From an uncultured bacterium (GTDB lineage Bacteria; Patescibacteriota; Saccharimonadia; Saccharimonadales; Saccharimonadaceae): a DNA stretch of 11,872 nt. The DNA lies in contig CAIMUU010000073.1 of assembly GCA_903844835.1 (NCBI GenBank), forward strand, positions 1 to 11,872. Direction: 5' to 3'. The position numbers and the translations under genes were made by a program. The notes beneath the pieces were generated by a model. That model searched no databases, had not been told where the DNA came from, and saw only the letters and a list, made by a program, of their open reading frames with translations. Positions 5,349 through 11,872 of the stretch are shown here, one piece after another (the stretch's first letter is position 1; each line of letters starts with the position of its first letter).

Positions 5349-5954
5349 ATGCAAAAAGTTCGTAACATAATTTCGAAGACACCACTCATTTTTAGAGTGG
5401 TGTCTTTGTATGTGTTTATGTATTTCTTGATATTTATAATAACTTTTGTCGGCCAACTATTAAGACAATCAGACTATGGTGTGCCGTTTGTATATCACAA
5501 GCCGGTGGTCTATGGTGATATTGTGTTAAAAAAAATCATTGATGGCCAACCGATTTCGTTTGCAGTGGAACGGCTGAATATTGCACTGCCCGTTAAGGAT
5601 GGGGCTTATAGCGCAGATATTGGTGGCTGGACTCTGTCTGATGATGCCGTTTATTATGCCCAGATGACTGCTCTGCCTAATAATCAGCGTGGCAGTACGC
5701 TTATTTACGGTCATAACCAAGACAAAGTAATTGCCAGGTTGTCGGATTTAGTTGTCGGCGATTTAGCAACTATTACTACAGAAAATGGTCACATATTTAA
5801 ATATACCTACGTCAGTGATGCGATTGTTCCGCCAGATTTAACAACTATACTGTATGATAATCCAGATCAGCCAAGGCTGACGGTTATGACTTGTGAGGGA
5901 ATTTGGAGCCAAACTCGAAGATTGATGTATTTTAATTTGGTTGAGGCTGAATAA
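5349..5954 (+). CDS. Sortase (membrane-bound cysteine transpeptidase)
   Basis: 201 aa, with an N-terminal TM anchor (about 13-36) after a basic start. The sortase beta-barrel begins near RLNIALPV (75-82). The catalytic triad is visible: His122 in LIYGHNQ, Cys182 in LTVMTCEGIWSQTRR, and Arg190 or Arg191 eight or nine residues later. Sortases cleave an LPxTG-like motif between Thr and the next residue and join the protein to cell-wall or another amine acceptor. The gene starts 17 nt after the LPETSG protein, so the two are a likely enzyme-substrate pair. I cannot fix its class; the short form resembles classes D, E or F more than A. The Shine-Dalgarno sequence is weak (AAGTGAG). A perfect 12-bp hairpin lies inside codons 10-20. 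Starting at the later Met24 would remove the basic flank of the anchor, so 5349 is preferred. Confidence 0.92.
   Translation: MQKVRNIISKTPLIFRVVSLYVFMYFLIFIITFVGQLLRQSDYGVPFVYHKPVVYGDIVLKKIIDGQPISFAVERLNIALPVKDGAYSADIGGWTLSDDAVYYAQMTALPNNQRGSTLIYGHNQDKVIARLSDLVVGDLATITTENGHIFKYTYVSDAIVPPDLTTILYDNPDQPRLTVMTCEGIWSQTRRLMYFNLVEAE
5376..5406 (+). promoter_or_regulatory. Perfect 12-bp stem-loop inside the start of the sortase gene (attenuator or internal terminator)
   Basis: The 12-bp arms at 5376-5387 (AAGACACCACTC) and 5395-5406 (GAGTGGTGTCTT) are perfect inverted copies around the loop ATTTTTA. A T-rich but interrupted tail (TTTGTATGTGTTT) follows. It lies 45 nt after the stop of the highly repeated surface protein and could end most transcripts there, letting only a fraction read into the sortase. 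Confidence 0.55.
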
Positions 5955-5955
5955 A

Positions 5956-7017
5956 ATGGAATTTATATTATCAACTCCCCTATTAATATTTGCAGCAGTT
6001 ATACTGGCTATATTTGTTATTCTACAAATATATATTGACACCAAAGATATTATTCAATCCAATAAAATTCAACGAGAATTGATAGCGATTGCAAAAAAGC
6101 AGTCCGAAAAGACATTTGGGGTAATAATTGAGTTATCTCATTCGGCCGAGACGGCCATTCCACTGCTCGAACATTTAATGAGTCAAAATTACTCAAAGCT
6201 CGTAGTCATTATTCTAATTAAAAAAACTGCTGGCAAAAAATCTAAAATAACGCTTAACAATTTTAGAAAAGTCAGTCATATGCGCAACCTGCATATTATT
6301 ATGCACAGCAAAGGGTTGAAGCTTGAAAACGTTGTTCGTCGTTTTGGGCCAATTGACTTGGTGATGTTGATGAAAGTTAGCCAGAGATTATCAAGCAATT
6401 TTTTCACACTTGCATCAATTGGGGCTTTGTCGATGTTAGATGGATTTGTTATGATGCCACGCCGTCATCTAAGACTAGGTAATCCCATGACTAGTGCCTT
6501 GATTGCCCAAAGAAGCATATTATGGCAGCAAATTAGTAGCTTATTTGGTGCAAAAGCGCCACTCTCGTCGCTCACAGATGGCTTAATCTATAGTCAAAGA
6601 TCATTAGAATATGATGAAGCGGGAAGATATTCACGCCTAGAGGCTTGCCGGGGTATTTATATTTCTGATCAAGTTCCGACGGAATCTTGCATTGAATATA
6701 TTAATCAGCAGATTGACGTTATTGTTGGCTATTTGCGGTCAAGATATGGGCTATTAATATTAATGCTGACTATTGCCGTAGCGTCTATTAAGATAATATT
6801 GTTGGGCTTAGATTTATTTATGATTTTGGCAATAATTATTTTAATTATGTATAGTTTAGCAAGCCTGACTGCGCAACTTAGGTTGAGGGGTTATAAATTG
6901 ATGGAAAATATTAATCTAATTTTAATTACGCCGTTTAGCCTTATGTTTTTGATTTTTACCTATATTTTAGGCTTTATGAAATACGTCGTTTTACTAATGG
7001 CAACGACTAAAAATTAA
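5956..7017 (+). CDS. Membrane protein with a degenerate glycosyltransferase family 2-like region
   Basis: 353 aa from ATG 5956, which follows the sortase stop by one base and has GAGG about 9 nt upstream; an in-frame TTG at 5941 is rejected. There is an N-terminal TM (3-27), a soluble region of about 235 residues, and hydrophobic segments at about 265-283, 286-303 and 320-345. Its order resembles processive GT2 enzymes: FGVIIELSHSAETAIPLLEHLMSQNYSKLVVIIL (54-87) looks like the first GT-A strand, helix and 'Q-x-Y' turn, and IDLVMLMKVSQRLSSNFF (133-150) occupies the place of the DxD strand. The DxD acidic residues are absent (MLMK), as is an obvious QxxRW. It may be an inactive or altered enzyme, a scaffold, or unrelated. 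Co-transcription with sortase suggests a role in surface-protein export or envelope modification. Confidence 0.7.
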   Translation: MEFILSTPLLIFAAVILAIFVILQIYIDTKDIIQSNKIQRELIAIAKKQSEKTFGVIIELSHSAETAIPLLEHLMSQNYSKLVVIILIKKTAGKKSKITLNNFRKVSHMRNLHIIMHSKGLKLENVVRRFGPIDLVMLMKVSQRLSSNFFTLASIGALSMLDGFVMMPRRHLRLGNPMTSALIAQRSILWQQISSLFGAKAPLSSLTDGLIYSQRSLEYDEAGRYSRLEACRGIYISDQVPTESCIEYINQQIDVIVGYLRSRYGLLILMLTIAVASIKIILLGLDLFMILAIIILIMYSLASLTAQLRLRGYKLMENINLILITPFSLMFLIFTYILGFMKYVVLLMATTKN

Positions 7018-7019
7018 AA

Positions 7020-7274
7020 TTACTTAGTGAAAGTGTTTACGAGAATGATTAAAGCGATGATTGATAGAATCATATACTCTAATACCGTGTCGCGATTAAG
7101 CTCGTTTTTTGTAGCGTGAATCAGGCCATTCCCAGTTACGTAAAACAGTAAAAAGATTGTTGAAGCGATTAATGAGATGTCGTGGAAAAAGATAATTACG
7201 ACTACAAAAATTGAGCAAATAATAACATTGTATATGGTATGAAATTTTTGTGACTGATGATGAATTTTTTTCAT
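7020..7274 (-). CDS. Small three-TM membrane protein, function unknown
   Basis: 84 aa, with hydrophobic segments at about 13-31, 34-50 and 64-82, a basic N-terminus (MKKIHHQSQK) and a short polar loop with HATKNELNRD (53-62). The ATG overlaps the stop of the CAP gene as ATGA, and a GGAG in the end of that gene serves as ribosome site, so the two are translationally coupled. It was not recognised as a known family. A plausible role is assisting the CAP protein in the membrane. It meets the plus-strand GT2-like gene tail to tail with two bases between the stops. Confidence 0.7.
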   Translation of the reverse strand: MKKIHHQSQKFHTIYNVIICSIFVVVIIFFHDISLIASTIFLLFYVTGNGLIHATKNELNRDTVLEYMILSIIALIILVNTFTK

Positions 7275-8287
7275 AGTACAACTCCAATTCCGCTAACAAT
7301 TGTCAGGACAAGAACAGCAACCAGAACTAACATTTGACCGATTGGGTGGGCGCGTAGCCAGATGTCGCGCAGGCCGCGCTTTTGTTGTCTCCAGATAAGC
7401 GTGTGTTTCATGATAAACAACAAGATTAGCGTGCAGATTAGCAAGATGGAAACCTTTTGGCCCCAGTTGAGTGCCGTATAGAACTTGATTGGTAACGATA
7501 TCTCGGACCCGGCGACAGTCCCTATGTTATTATCGCTGGTTGCGGTTGGTTCAGCCTGAGTTTGTTGGTCTGGGGCTTGGGCGCTTGAGTCAACAGTCGA
7601 AACCGTAGTTGGCTGACTAGGACTTGATGTTTGGGTAAGGTTTGGGGTCGGAGACTGAGCTACTTGAGGAGTAGTTTGGTCCAGGGTTGGTTCACTATCC
7701 GTATCTGGAGAAGCTGATGCAATATTTGATGAAGCAGTGGTGCCATACATAGCCACAACAAGCGAGGTTTCGGATCCAAGTAGTGTGCCGTTGACAATGG
7801 CAAAACCAACATCTTGGTAGTTCGAGTTGAGGACATTATCGCGGTGTAAGGCGCTAGTCATCCAGCCGTCAACAACACCTACAGAAGTGTTAAAATCTTT
7901 GGCTAAATTTTCACCAGCTGCAGAATATTGATAACCTGCATCCATGATAAAGACCCAAGGTGTTGTGCCATCAGGCGCAACATGGGCCCAATAGTTGTCG
8001 GCGAACATATCATTGGCCTTAGCAAGAGCTGCCAGATTAAGTTTTGGGTTGAGGCTAAGTGAAGCTAGCCCGTTGTCGTTGCGTTTTTGATTACTGATGC
8101 TGAATAAATCCTCAATATTTATATTTGTTGAGTAGCCTAACACCCGAAGTTGTCCGGCGGTAACAATGTTATATAAAAGCGGAATAGAAATAAAAATGGC
8201 TAGAAAGATAATTAACCCTGTTGACCTTAAGGCAACTGGATGAAACTTATTCTTTCTATTAGGAATAAACCAGTGGTATATTTTCAT
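7271..8287 (-). CDS. CAP-domain membrane protein with N-terminal and two C-terminal TM segments
   Basis: 338 aa. A cytoplasmic N-terminus FIPNRKNKFHPVALR (7-21) and a TM (24-40) precede LRVLGYSTNI. The CAP domain covers about 58-182, with SNQKRNDNGLASLSLN (65-80), HVAPDG (H102), GENLAKDF (E126), W-x-TSALHRDNVL (H148) and DVGFAIVNGTLLGSET. A Ser/Thr/Pro/Gln-rich stalk (185-255) links it to TM helices at 279-296 and 317-337, separated by a basic cytoplasmic loop (WRQQKRGLRDIWLRAH). This N-terminal IPxRxNxFxPxxLR-CAP layout is the one common in Saccharibacteria. It is paralogous to the 2865-3779 protein, with near identical FADNYWAH-, AGENLAKDF- and IVNGTLLGS-type blocks. The ATG has no Shine-Dalgarno sequence; a promoter is seen at 8319-8348. 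Confidence 0.9.
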   Translation of the reverse strand: MKIYHWFIPNRKNKFHPVALRSTGLIIFLAIFISIPLLYNIVTAGQLRVLGYSTNINIEDLFSISNQKRNDNGLASLSLNPKLNLAALAKANDMFADNYWAHVAPDGTTPWVFIMDAGYQYSAAGENLAKDFNTSVGVVDGWMTSALHRDNVLNSNYQDVGFAIVNGTLLGSETSLVVAMYGTTASSNIASASPDTDSEPTLDQTTPQVAQSPTPNLTQTSSPSQPTTVSTVDSSAQAPDQQTQAEPTATSDNNIGTVAGSEISLPIKFYTALNWGQKVSILLICTLILLFIMKHTLIWRQQKRGLRDIWLRAHPIGQMLVLVAVLVLTIVSGIGVVL

Positions 8288-8318
8288 ATTGTTTTTATTT
8301 TTTAAATCTTACATTAGC

Positions 8319-8348
8319 ATTATATATCAATAACTCGTATATAGTAAA
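8319..8348 (-). promoter_or_regulatory. Promoter for the CAP gene at 7271-8287
   Basis: On the minus strand TTTACT (8343-8348) is separated by 18 bases from a perfect TATAAT (8319-8324). This predicts a start near 8312 and an untranslated leader of about 25 bases that lacks a Shine-Dalgarno sequence. Confidence 0.55.
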
Positions 8349-8365
8349 GAAATTTTTTAAGATGA

Positions 8366-9202
8366 TTATATATTAATCGTTGTAGAAATTGCACGGTGGT
8401 CAGAGCCGCCGTCGGCAGAAATTTCAAAATTGGAAATTTTGATTTCAGGGGAAATATACATATGGTCGATTTGAATTAGGCGGATACTTGGTAGCCACTC
8501 GGCACCTCTGAATTTTGGTGTTGTCGTTGGCCGGTGCTTGCTATCGGCGTCGACTAACCTAGTATTTGATTCAAGCAACTTCAATGTAGAACCACTCGCC
8601 ATCTCAACTGCTCGACTGGCAATGATTGGCGAGACGCTCTGTGTAATTTTGGCGATTGGCTTGCTTCGTAAAAATGTTGCTGGCCATATATCTGTGCCAT
8701 GCATAGCATTAAAATCACCCAAGACCATCGTCGGTATCTGAGATTGGTTAATTATCTTTGATAAATCGGCAACCTGTTTCAGTCTGGTTGACTCTTGCCT
8801 ATCGTCTAGATGGAGACCAATAATTCGAATTTTTGGGCTATTTTTATCGATGTCGATTATGGCGGAGAATGCGTTGCGGATATCTGCAAGGCGAATTATC
8901 TCAAATTTATCAATTGGTAATTTACTTAGTAGCATTAAAGATAATTTGTCGGTATATGTATCGGTCCGTAAGTAGGTGTCATCTTGGTATGGCACGCTAC
9001 GAATCGTATAGCCAAGTTTGGCCAATTGTTTAGCATGGGTGATATCATCAAGAGTCGCCTCGCTATGGGCTTCGAGCAGTACCAGAATATCGGCATTTAG
9101 TTTTTTGATTGCCAAAAAAATTTTATCAGGCGTTCCACGACGCTTGGCCCCACTGTGGCTGAGTCTACCTTCTATATTCCAAGATGTAATTTTTATCTTC
9201 AT
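8366..9202 (-). CDS. Endonuclease/exonuclease/phosphatase (EEP) family protein
   Basis: 278 aa, cytoplasmic (no signal peptide). The EEP metal-dependent phosphoesterase signature is complete in order: SWNIEG with Asn9, VLLEAH with Glu44, GLHLDD with His131, LGDFNA with Asp163 and Asn165, IDHMY with Asp246/His247, and GSDHRA with Asp268/His269. All catalytic residues are present, so it should be an active Mg-dependent phosphodiesterase. The substrate could be DNA, RNA, a nucleotide or a phospholipid headgroup; the sequence does not decide, and the lack of a DNA-repair-type extension argues against a classical exonuclease III. It lies 78 nt upstream of the CAP gene on the same strand, but that gene has its own promoter. 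The start ATG has no Shine-Dalgarno sequence. Confidence 0.9.
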   Translation of the reverse strand: MKIKITSWNIEGRLSHSGAKRRGTPDKIFLAIKKLNADILVLLEAHSEATLDDITHAKQLAKLGYTIRSVPYQDDTYLRTDTYTDKLSLMLLSKLPIDKFEIIRLADIRNAFSAIIDIDKNSPKIRIIGLHLDDRQESTRLKQVADLSKIINQSQIPTMVLGDFNAMHGTDIWPATFLRSKPIAKITQSVSPIIASRAVEMASGSTLKLLESNTRLVDADSKHRPTTTPKFRGAEWLPSIRLIQIDHMYISPEIKISNFEISADGGSDHRAISTTINI

Positions 9203-9232
9203 ATTGCGACTATTGTTGACCTGACGATAGCT

Positions 9233-9238
9233 ATTATA
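9233..9238 (-). promoter_or_regulatory. -10 box for the EEP-family gene
   Basis: A perfect TATAAT on the minus strand lies 30 nt before ATG 9202. The -35 region has only a weak CGACA-like match. Confidence 0.4.
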
Positions 9239-9247
9239 TAGGTGTAT

Positions 9248-9275
9248 TTGAAATGTCGCTACTGGCTATTATATT
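9248..9275 (+). promoter_or_regulatory. Promoter for the small membrane protein at 9341
   Basis: TTGAAA (9248-9253) and TATATT (9270-9275) are each five-of-six matches, with 16 bases between them. The predicted leader of about 60 nt includes a small AGCCC-AAA-GGGCT hairpin (9304-9316) ahead of the ribosome site. Confidence 0.45.
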
Positions 9276-9340
9276 GATTCTAACTATCTTTAAGGGTATT
9301 TTCAGCCCAAAGGGCTATAAATTAGTGTAAGGAGATATTT

Positions 9341-9577
9341 ATGGAAAAAGAAATTAAAGAAGAAAAAGTTGAGGCTCAGGCACTAGTTGCGCCAAAATAT
9401 AATACTACCGTTTTTGTGCTTGCGCTTACAACTAGCGTACTACTAGCTGGAGCATTAATTGCAATCTGTAGTACGGTTATTTTGAGAGACCATCATGATT
9501 CATGGCGCAGCCGACCCGGCCTGGTTGTAATTGATCAGCAATTCGGTCCAAGAATGATGACTCGCCGATTATTTTAG
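9341..9577 (+). CDS. Small single-TM protein, function unknown
   Basis: 78 aa. A highly charged Glu/Lys-rich N-terminus (2-12) precedes a TM helix at about 23-47, then a basic tail with RDHHDSWRSRPG and a terminal RMMTRRLF. It has a very good Shine-Dalgarno sequence (AAGGAGAT, 9329-9336), seven nt clear of the ATG at 9341, which supports real translation despite the short length. It is the only plus-strand gene in the right part, divergent from the EEP gene. Its last nine bases overlap the end of the convergent thioredoxin-like gene. I do not recognise the family. Confidence 0.65.
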   Translation: MEKEIKEEKVEAQALVAPKYNTTVFVLALTTSVLLAGALIAICSTVILRDHHDSWRSRPGLVVIDQQFGPRMMTRRLF

Positions 9578-10642
9578 GCTTGAAATGTTAACCAGACCTT
9601 CGTGGCGTTGGCCAGCAAAGATGATGGTTGGTATTTTGACGGTCTTGATTTGGTCTTCAACGATTTTGTAGTTTTGGTTGATTATATCTGTAATTTCCTG
9701 GCTGGAAACTTTGCTATCAATTTGTGTAATCTGTTCGGCTGAATAGCCGATATCACCTAACCAAGTATGGATTAGGTCAACAGTTTGGGGTTTGTCCATT
9801 AAAGTATTAATTAAAATTTGATAATAAATGTCGTCGGTATTTTTCCAAGTAAATATTCTTTCTAGGAGTTGCCAATCAGCTGGTGTCGTTAGTCCGTCGA
9901 GCGGAGTTAGCTTAATTGTTTCAAGATAGCTGGCTATGGTATAAGAGTTCGGAAATTTGTATTCGCCGGCAGTATAAGGGTTTTTGATTGGGTATGCGAT
10001 ATAGGTTAGATTATATTTATTTTCAAAACTGGCGTCTTTGATGTTTCTAAATAAATGGCCACAAACCGAACAGCCTGGGTCGATAACCTCTAGAGCAGTT
10101 GGCTTCGAATCATCTTTGGCGTGATAATACGATACATTTTGTGGTAAATAGTCGTTAGCATCCCAATTCTGCAGACGAGTTGGGATATTGGCAATAGTGT
10201 TTGCAAATTCGCCTGCTCGGTTGGCTACCCAGTCAAACGGCTTGCCTTGTTTTAGGTAGTCCCAAAAGCTAATCTGGGCCTTATCGATTGAGCAGGTTTC
10301 GGATGTCAGGCTACAAGCCGAAGCTTCGCTTGGCGTACAAGTTCCCCAGACAAAGAGGTTGAGACCAGCATTAAGGGCAGTCAGTAAACTCCAAATAGTT
10401 AGAATGACCAAGGCAAATGAGGCTACCTCGATGCCGACATCGGCCGTCTTAACTAGTTTGGGGGTACGTTTGGCGACATGGCTTAGGAGTTTACTTTTTG
10501 CTTCTTCCTTAAAAGAGGTATCACAAGCTCGAAAAGTGATTCGATGAAGTGTACAGTCCCAAGCTTTTTTGGCTAATTTGCGATATCTTACCGAAAAAAT
10601 ACTGATAATTGCTAAAACGATAAATGCAGCAATACAAAACAT
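9569..10642 (-). CDS. Membrane-tethered DsbA-like thioredoxin-fold protein
   Basis: 357 aa. Hydrophobic segments lie at 1-17 and about 73-99, with a basic cytoplasmic region between them. A short Cys-rich patch (C102, C110, C117) follows just outside the membrane. The C-terminal half (about 183-355) looks like a DsbA/thioredoxin domain: LEVIDPGCSVCGHLF carries the active-site C191-S-V-C194 and KIPTIIFAG (336-344) the cis-proline strand with Pro338, with a helical insertion between. It probably makes or rearranges disulfides in exported proteins such as the cysteine-paired surface repeats. A VKOR- or DsbB-like partner is not visible here, but the two TM segments and extra cysteines might serve in reoxidation (speculative). 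ATG 10642 has AGGGG that overlaps the upstream gene's stop, so it is co-translated with the class V aminotransferase. Confidence 0.8.
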   Translation of the reverse strand: MFCIAAFIVLAIISIFSVRYRKLAKKAWDCTLHRITFRACDTSFKEEAKSKLLSHVAKRTPKLVKTADVGIEVASFALVILTIWSLLTALNAGLNLFVWGTCTPSEASACSLTSETCSIDKAQISFWDYLKQGKPFDWVANRAGEFANTIANIPTRLQNWDANDYLPQNVSYYHAKDDSKPTALEVIDPGCSVCGHLFRNIKDASFENKYNLTYIAYPIKNPYTAGEYKFPNSYTIASYLETIKLTPLDGLTTPADWQLLERIFTWKNTDDIYYQILINTLMDKPQTVDLIHTWLGDIGYSAEQITQIDSKVSSQEITDIINQNYKIVEDQIKTVKIPTIIFAGQRHEGLVNISSLK

Positions 10643-10653
10643 ATAATTTTCCC

Positions 10654-11868
10654 CTATAAATACTTTTTTAGTGTTTCAAGTGTTTTTGCAATATCATCTT
10701 CTGTAGTGTGAAGTCCGATTGAAAAGCGTAGCAGTGGCGGAAGTTTTAGTGTTTCAAGCAAGTAGTAATGGCAACAAAAATAGCCACTACGGACCATAAT
10801 GCCAGATTCGGATAGAAATATCGCCAAGCGATGAGCGTCAATTTTGGGGCTGTAACAACTAATGACCGATGATGGTGATTTGTTTAGTAATTTTATGTCT
10901 GGTATGTCTGACAAACCTTCAAACAATTGGCCTGCGAGCTTGGCAATATATTCAGTTGGTTTTTTGCCCTGGACTTTTAGTGTACCTAGCCATTCGATTG
11001 CGCGCTTGAGGCTAATTATCTCTGCGTAGGCTTGCAGACCTGGCTCGAGCCAACTTGACATGTCATCTGGTAATAAATTGTAGTTATCGTGTGATACTGA
11101 CGTAACCATACCGCCACCGATGAACGTAATAATCAAAGAGCTGAGTAGGCTCTTTTTGATAACAATCACACCCAAACTAGCGGCATATAGTTTGTGTGCA
11201 GAAAAGCAAATTGCATCAGCCATACAGCTGGCCAGAATGCTACTGCTATGAGCCATGGTTTGAGCGGCATCAATAATCACGATTCCGCCATTATCGTGAA
11301 CATCCTTAACTAGTTGTTTAATATTTAACAGCAAGCGCCCATCGATATTAGAAGTGGCGTTGACGACAACGATTGCTTTACTGATGTCGGCAGTTGTATA
11401 AATTAGGCTACCATCATCGGCTCGACTAAGGACTGTTCGAGGAATATTCAGTCGTTTAGCTAATTCGATAGTAGGTAGAAATACTGAATTATGTTCAATT
11501 TCGCTGGTAATCACCTGCTGGTAGATGCCGGCTGGTAATTGGCTCAAGATTAGATTAATGCCAAAAGTTGTATTTAGAGTAAATGAACAGACATAATCCT
11601 TTTTGGGCAAAGCTAGATAATCGATAACAATATCACGAGTTTCTTCGACTTCAAAACTAACCTTTTGTCCCCATTTGTATTTAACACGGCTACCACAAGC
11701 CCCATAGGTCTGGTAATAGTCAGTCATAGCGTCAATTACGGGTTGTGGTCGCAAACTTTGGCAAGCGCTATCCATATAGATATTGCTATCTTTTAGATAG
11801 TTAAATTCAGGTAGCCGATTGGCTATAGTTGGATTAGATTTGATCTTTCGATTAAACAATTTAAACAC
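10654..11868 (-). CDS. Class V aminotransferase, SufS-like cysteine desulfurase candidate (start near window edge)
   Basis: 404 aa from a GTG at 11868. The frame stays open to the window edge, so a longer N-terminus cannot be excluded, though YMDSACQSLRPQPV at 31-44 is where the family usually begins. PLP-binding features are in order: SEIEHNS with His126, NATSNIDG (170-177), IIDAAQ with Asp200 and Gln203, and SAHK with the Schiff-base Lys226. A GGGMV loop (251-255), EPGLQAYAE (275-283) and RFSIGLHTTEDDI (381-393) follow. RSGYFCCH places Cys365 where SufS/CsdA enzymes have the persulfide-forming Cys of R-x-G-x-x-C, so cysteine desulfuration for Fe-S or thiouridine synthesis is likely. FNYLKD and the divergent C-terminus also fit other class V enzymes, and no suf genes are adjacent. 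Eleven bases separate it from the thioredoxin-like gene. Confidence 0.88.
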   Translation of the reverse strand: MFKLFNRKIKSNPTIANRLPEFNYLKDSNIYMDSACQSLRPQPVIDAMTDYYQTYGACGSRVKYKWGQKVSFEVEETRDIVIDYLALPKKDYVCSFTLNTTFGINLILSQLPAGIYQQVITSEIEHNSVFLPTIELAKRLNIPRTVLSRADDGSLIYTTADISKAIVVVNATSNIDGRLLLNIKQLVKDVHDNGGIVIIDAAQTMAHSSSILASCMADAICFSAHKLYAASLGVIVIKKSLLSSLIITFIGGGMVTSVSHDNYNLLPDDMSSWLEPGLQAYAEIISLKRAIEWLGTLKVQGKKPTEYIAKLAGQLFEGLSDIPDIKLLNKSPSSVISCYSPKIDAHRLAIFLSESGIMVRSGYFCCHYYLLETLKLPPLLRFSIGLHTTEDDIAKTLETLKKYL

Positions 11869-11872
11869 CTCA

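Noticed and set aside
5941..5955. TTG start for the GT2-like membrane protein, overlapping the sortase end
   Set aside because: ATG 5956 follows the sortase stop by one base and has GAGG at good spacing.
1..11872. CRISPR arrays, insertion sequences, transposases, integrases or prophage genes
   Set aside because: No regularly spaced identical repeats, no terminal inverted repeats with target duplications, and no transposase or recombinase motifs were seen on either strand.

Overview
The window looks like chromosome of a host-associated or episymbiotic Patescibacteria/CPR bacterium, most likely a Candidatus Saccharibacteria (TM7) relative. This rests on the AT-rich composition, very short intergenic gaps, TGA used as an ordinary stop (so not the Gracilibacteria/SR1 code), and two CAP-domain surface proteins with the layout familiar from that group. 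Nothing here is a direct taxonomic marker such as rRNA, so the placement is an inference.

Left part (1-1650, all on the minus strand). In order of transcription: tRNA-Gln(CTG), a terminator, a P-loop kinase gene, a tRNA-3'-end-like sequence plus terminator, a nucleotidyltransferase gene (PF06042 type), a second tRNA-3'-end-like sequence plus terminator, and a radical SAM gene cut by the window edge. The repeated unit 'gene, CAGCCA(A) tail, 13-15 nt, hairpin, T-tract, short GTT-containing leader, next ATG' looks like serial insertion behind the tRNA gene. It is the most unusual architecture in the window.

Middle (1650-7300). A three-segment membrane protein (minus strand) is divergent from a non-coding stretch of about 340 nt. 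That stretch has a good promoter, strong hairpins, two tandem terminators and a possible antiterminator pairing; it is read as a small structured RNA or an attenuator leader for the CAP gene that follows. Next, on the plus strand, come a CAP-domain protein, a secreted repeat protein ending in an LPETSG sorting signal, its probable dedicated sortase, and a membrane protein with a degenerate glycosyltransferase-2-like region. The last three form a tight cluster that reads as a surface-display operon.

Right part (7000-11872). On the minus strand are an endonuclease/exonuclease/phosphatase family protein, a second CAP-domain membrane protein, and a small three-TM protein that overlaps it by ATGA. 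A divergent small single-TM protein lies between this group and a two-gene unit: a class V aminotransferase (SufS-like) followed by a membrane-tethered DsbA-like thioredoxin-fold protein.

Working together (inference): the CAP proteins, the sortase with its substrate, and the extracytoplasmic thiol-disulfide protein form a cell-surface module. The substrate's repeats each carry a conserved cysteine pair that the DsbA-like protein could oxidise.
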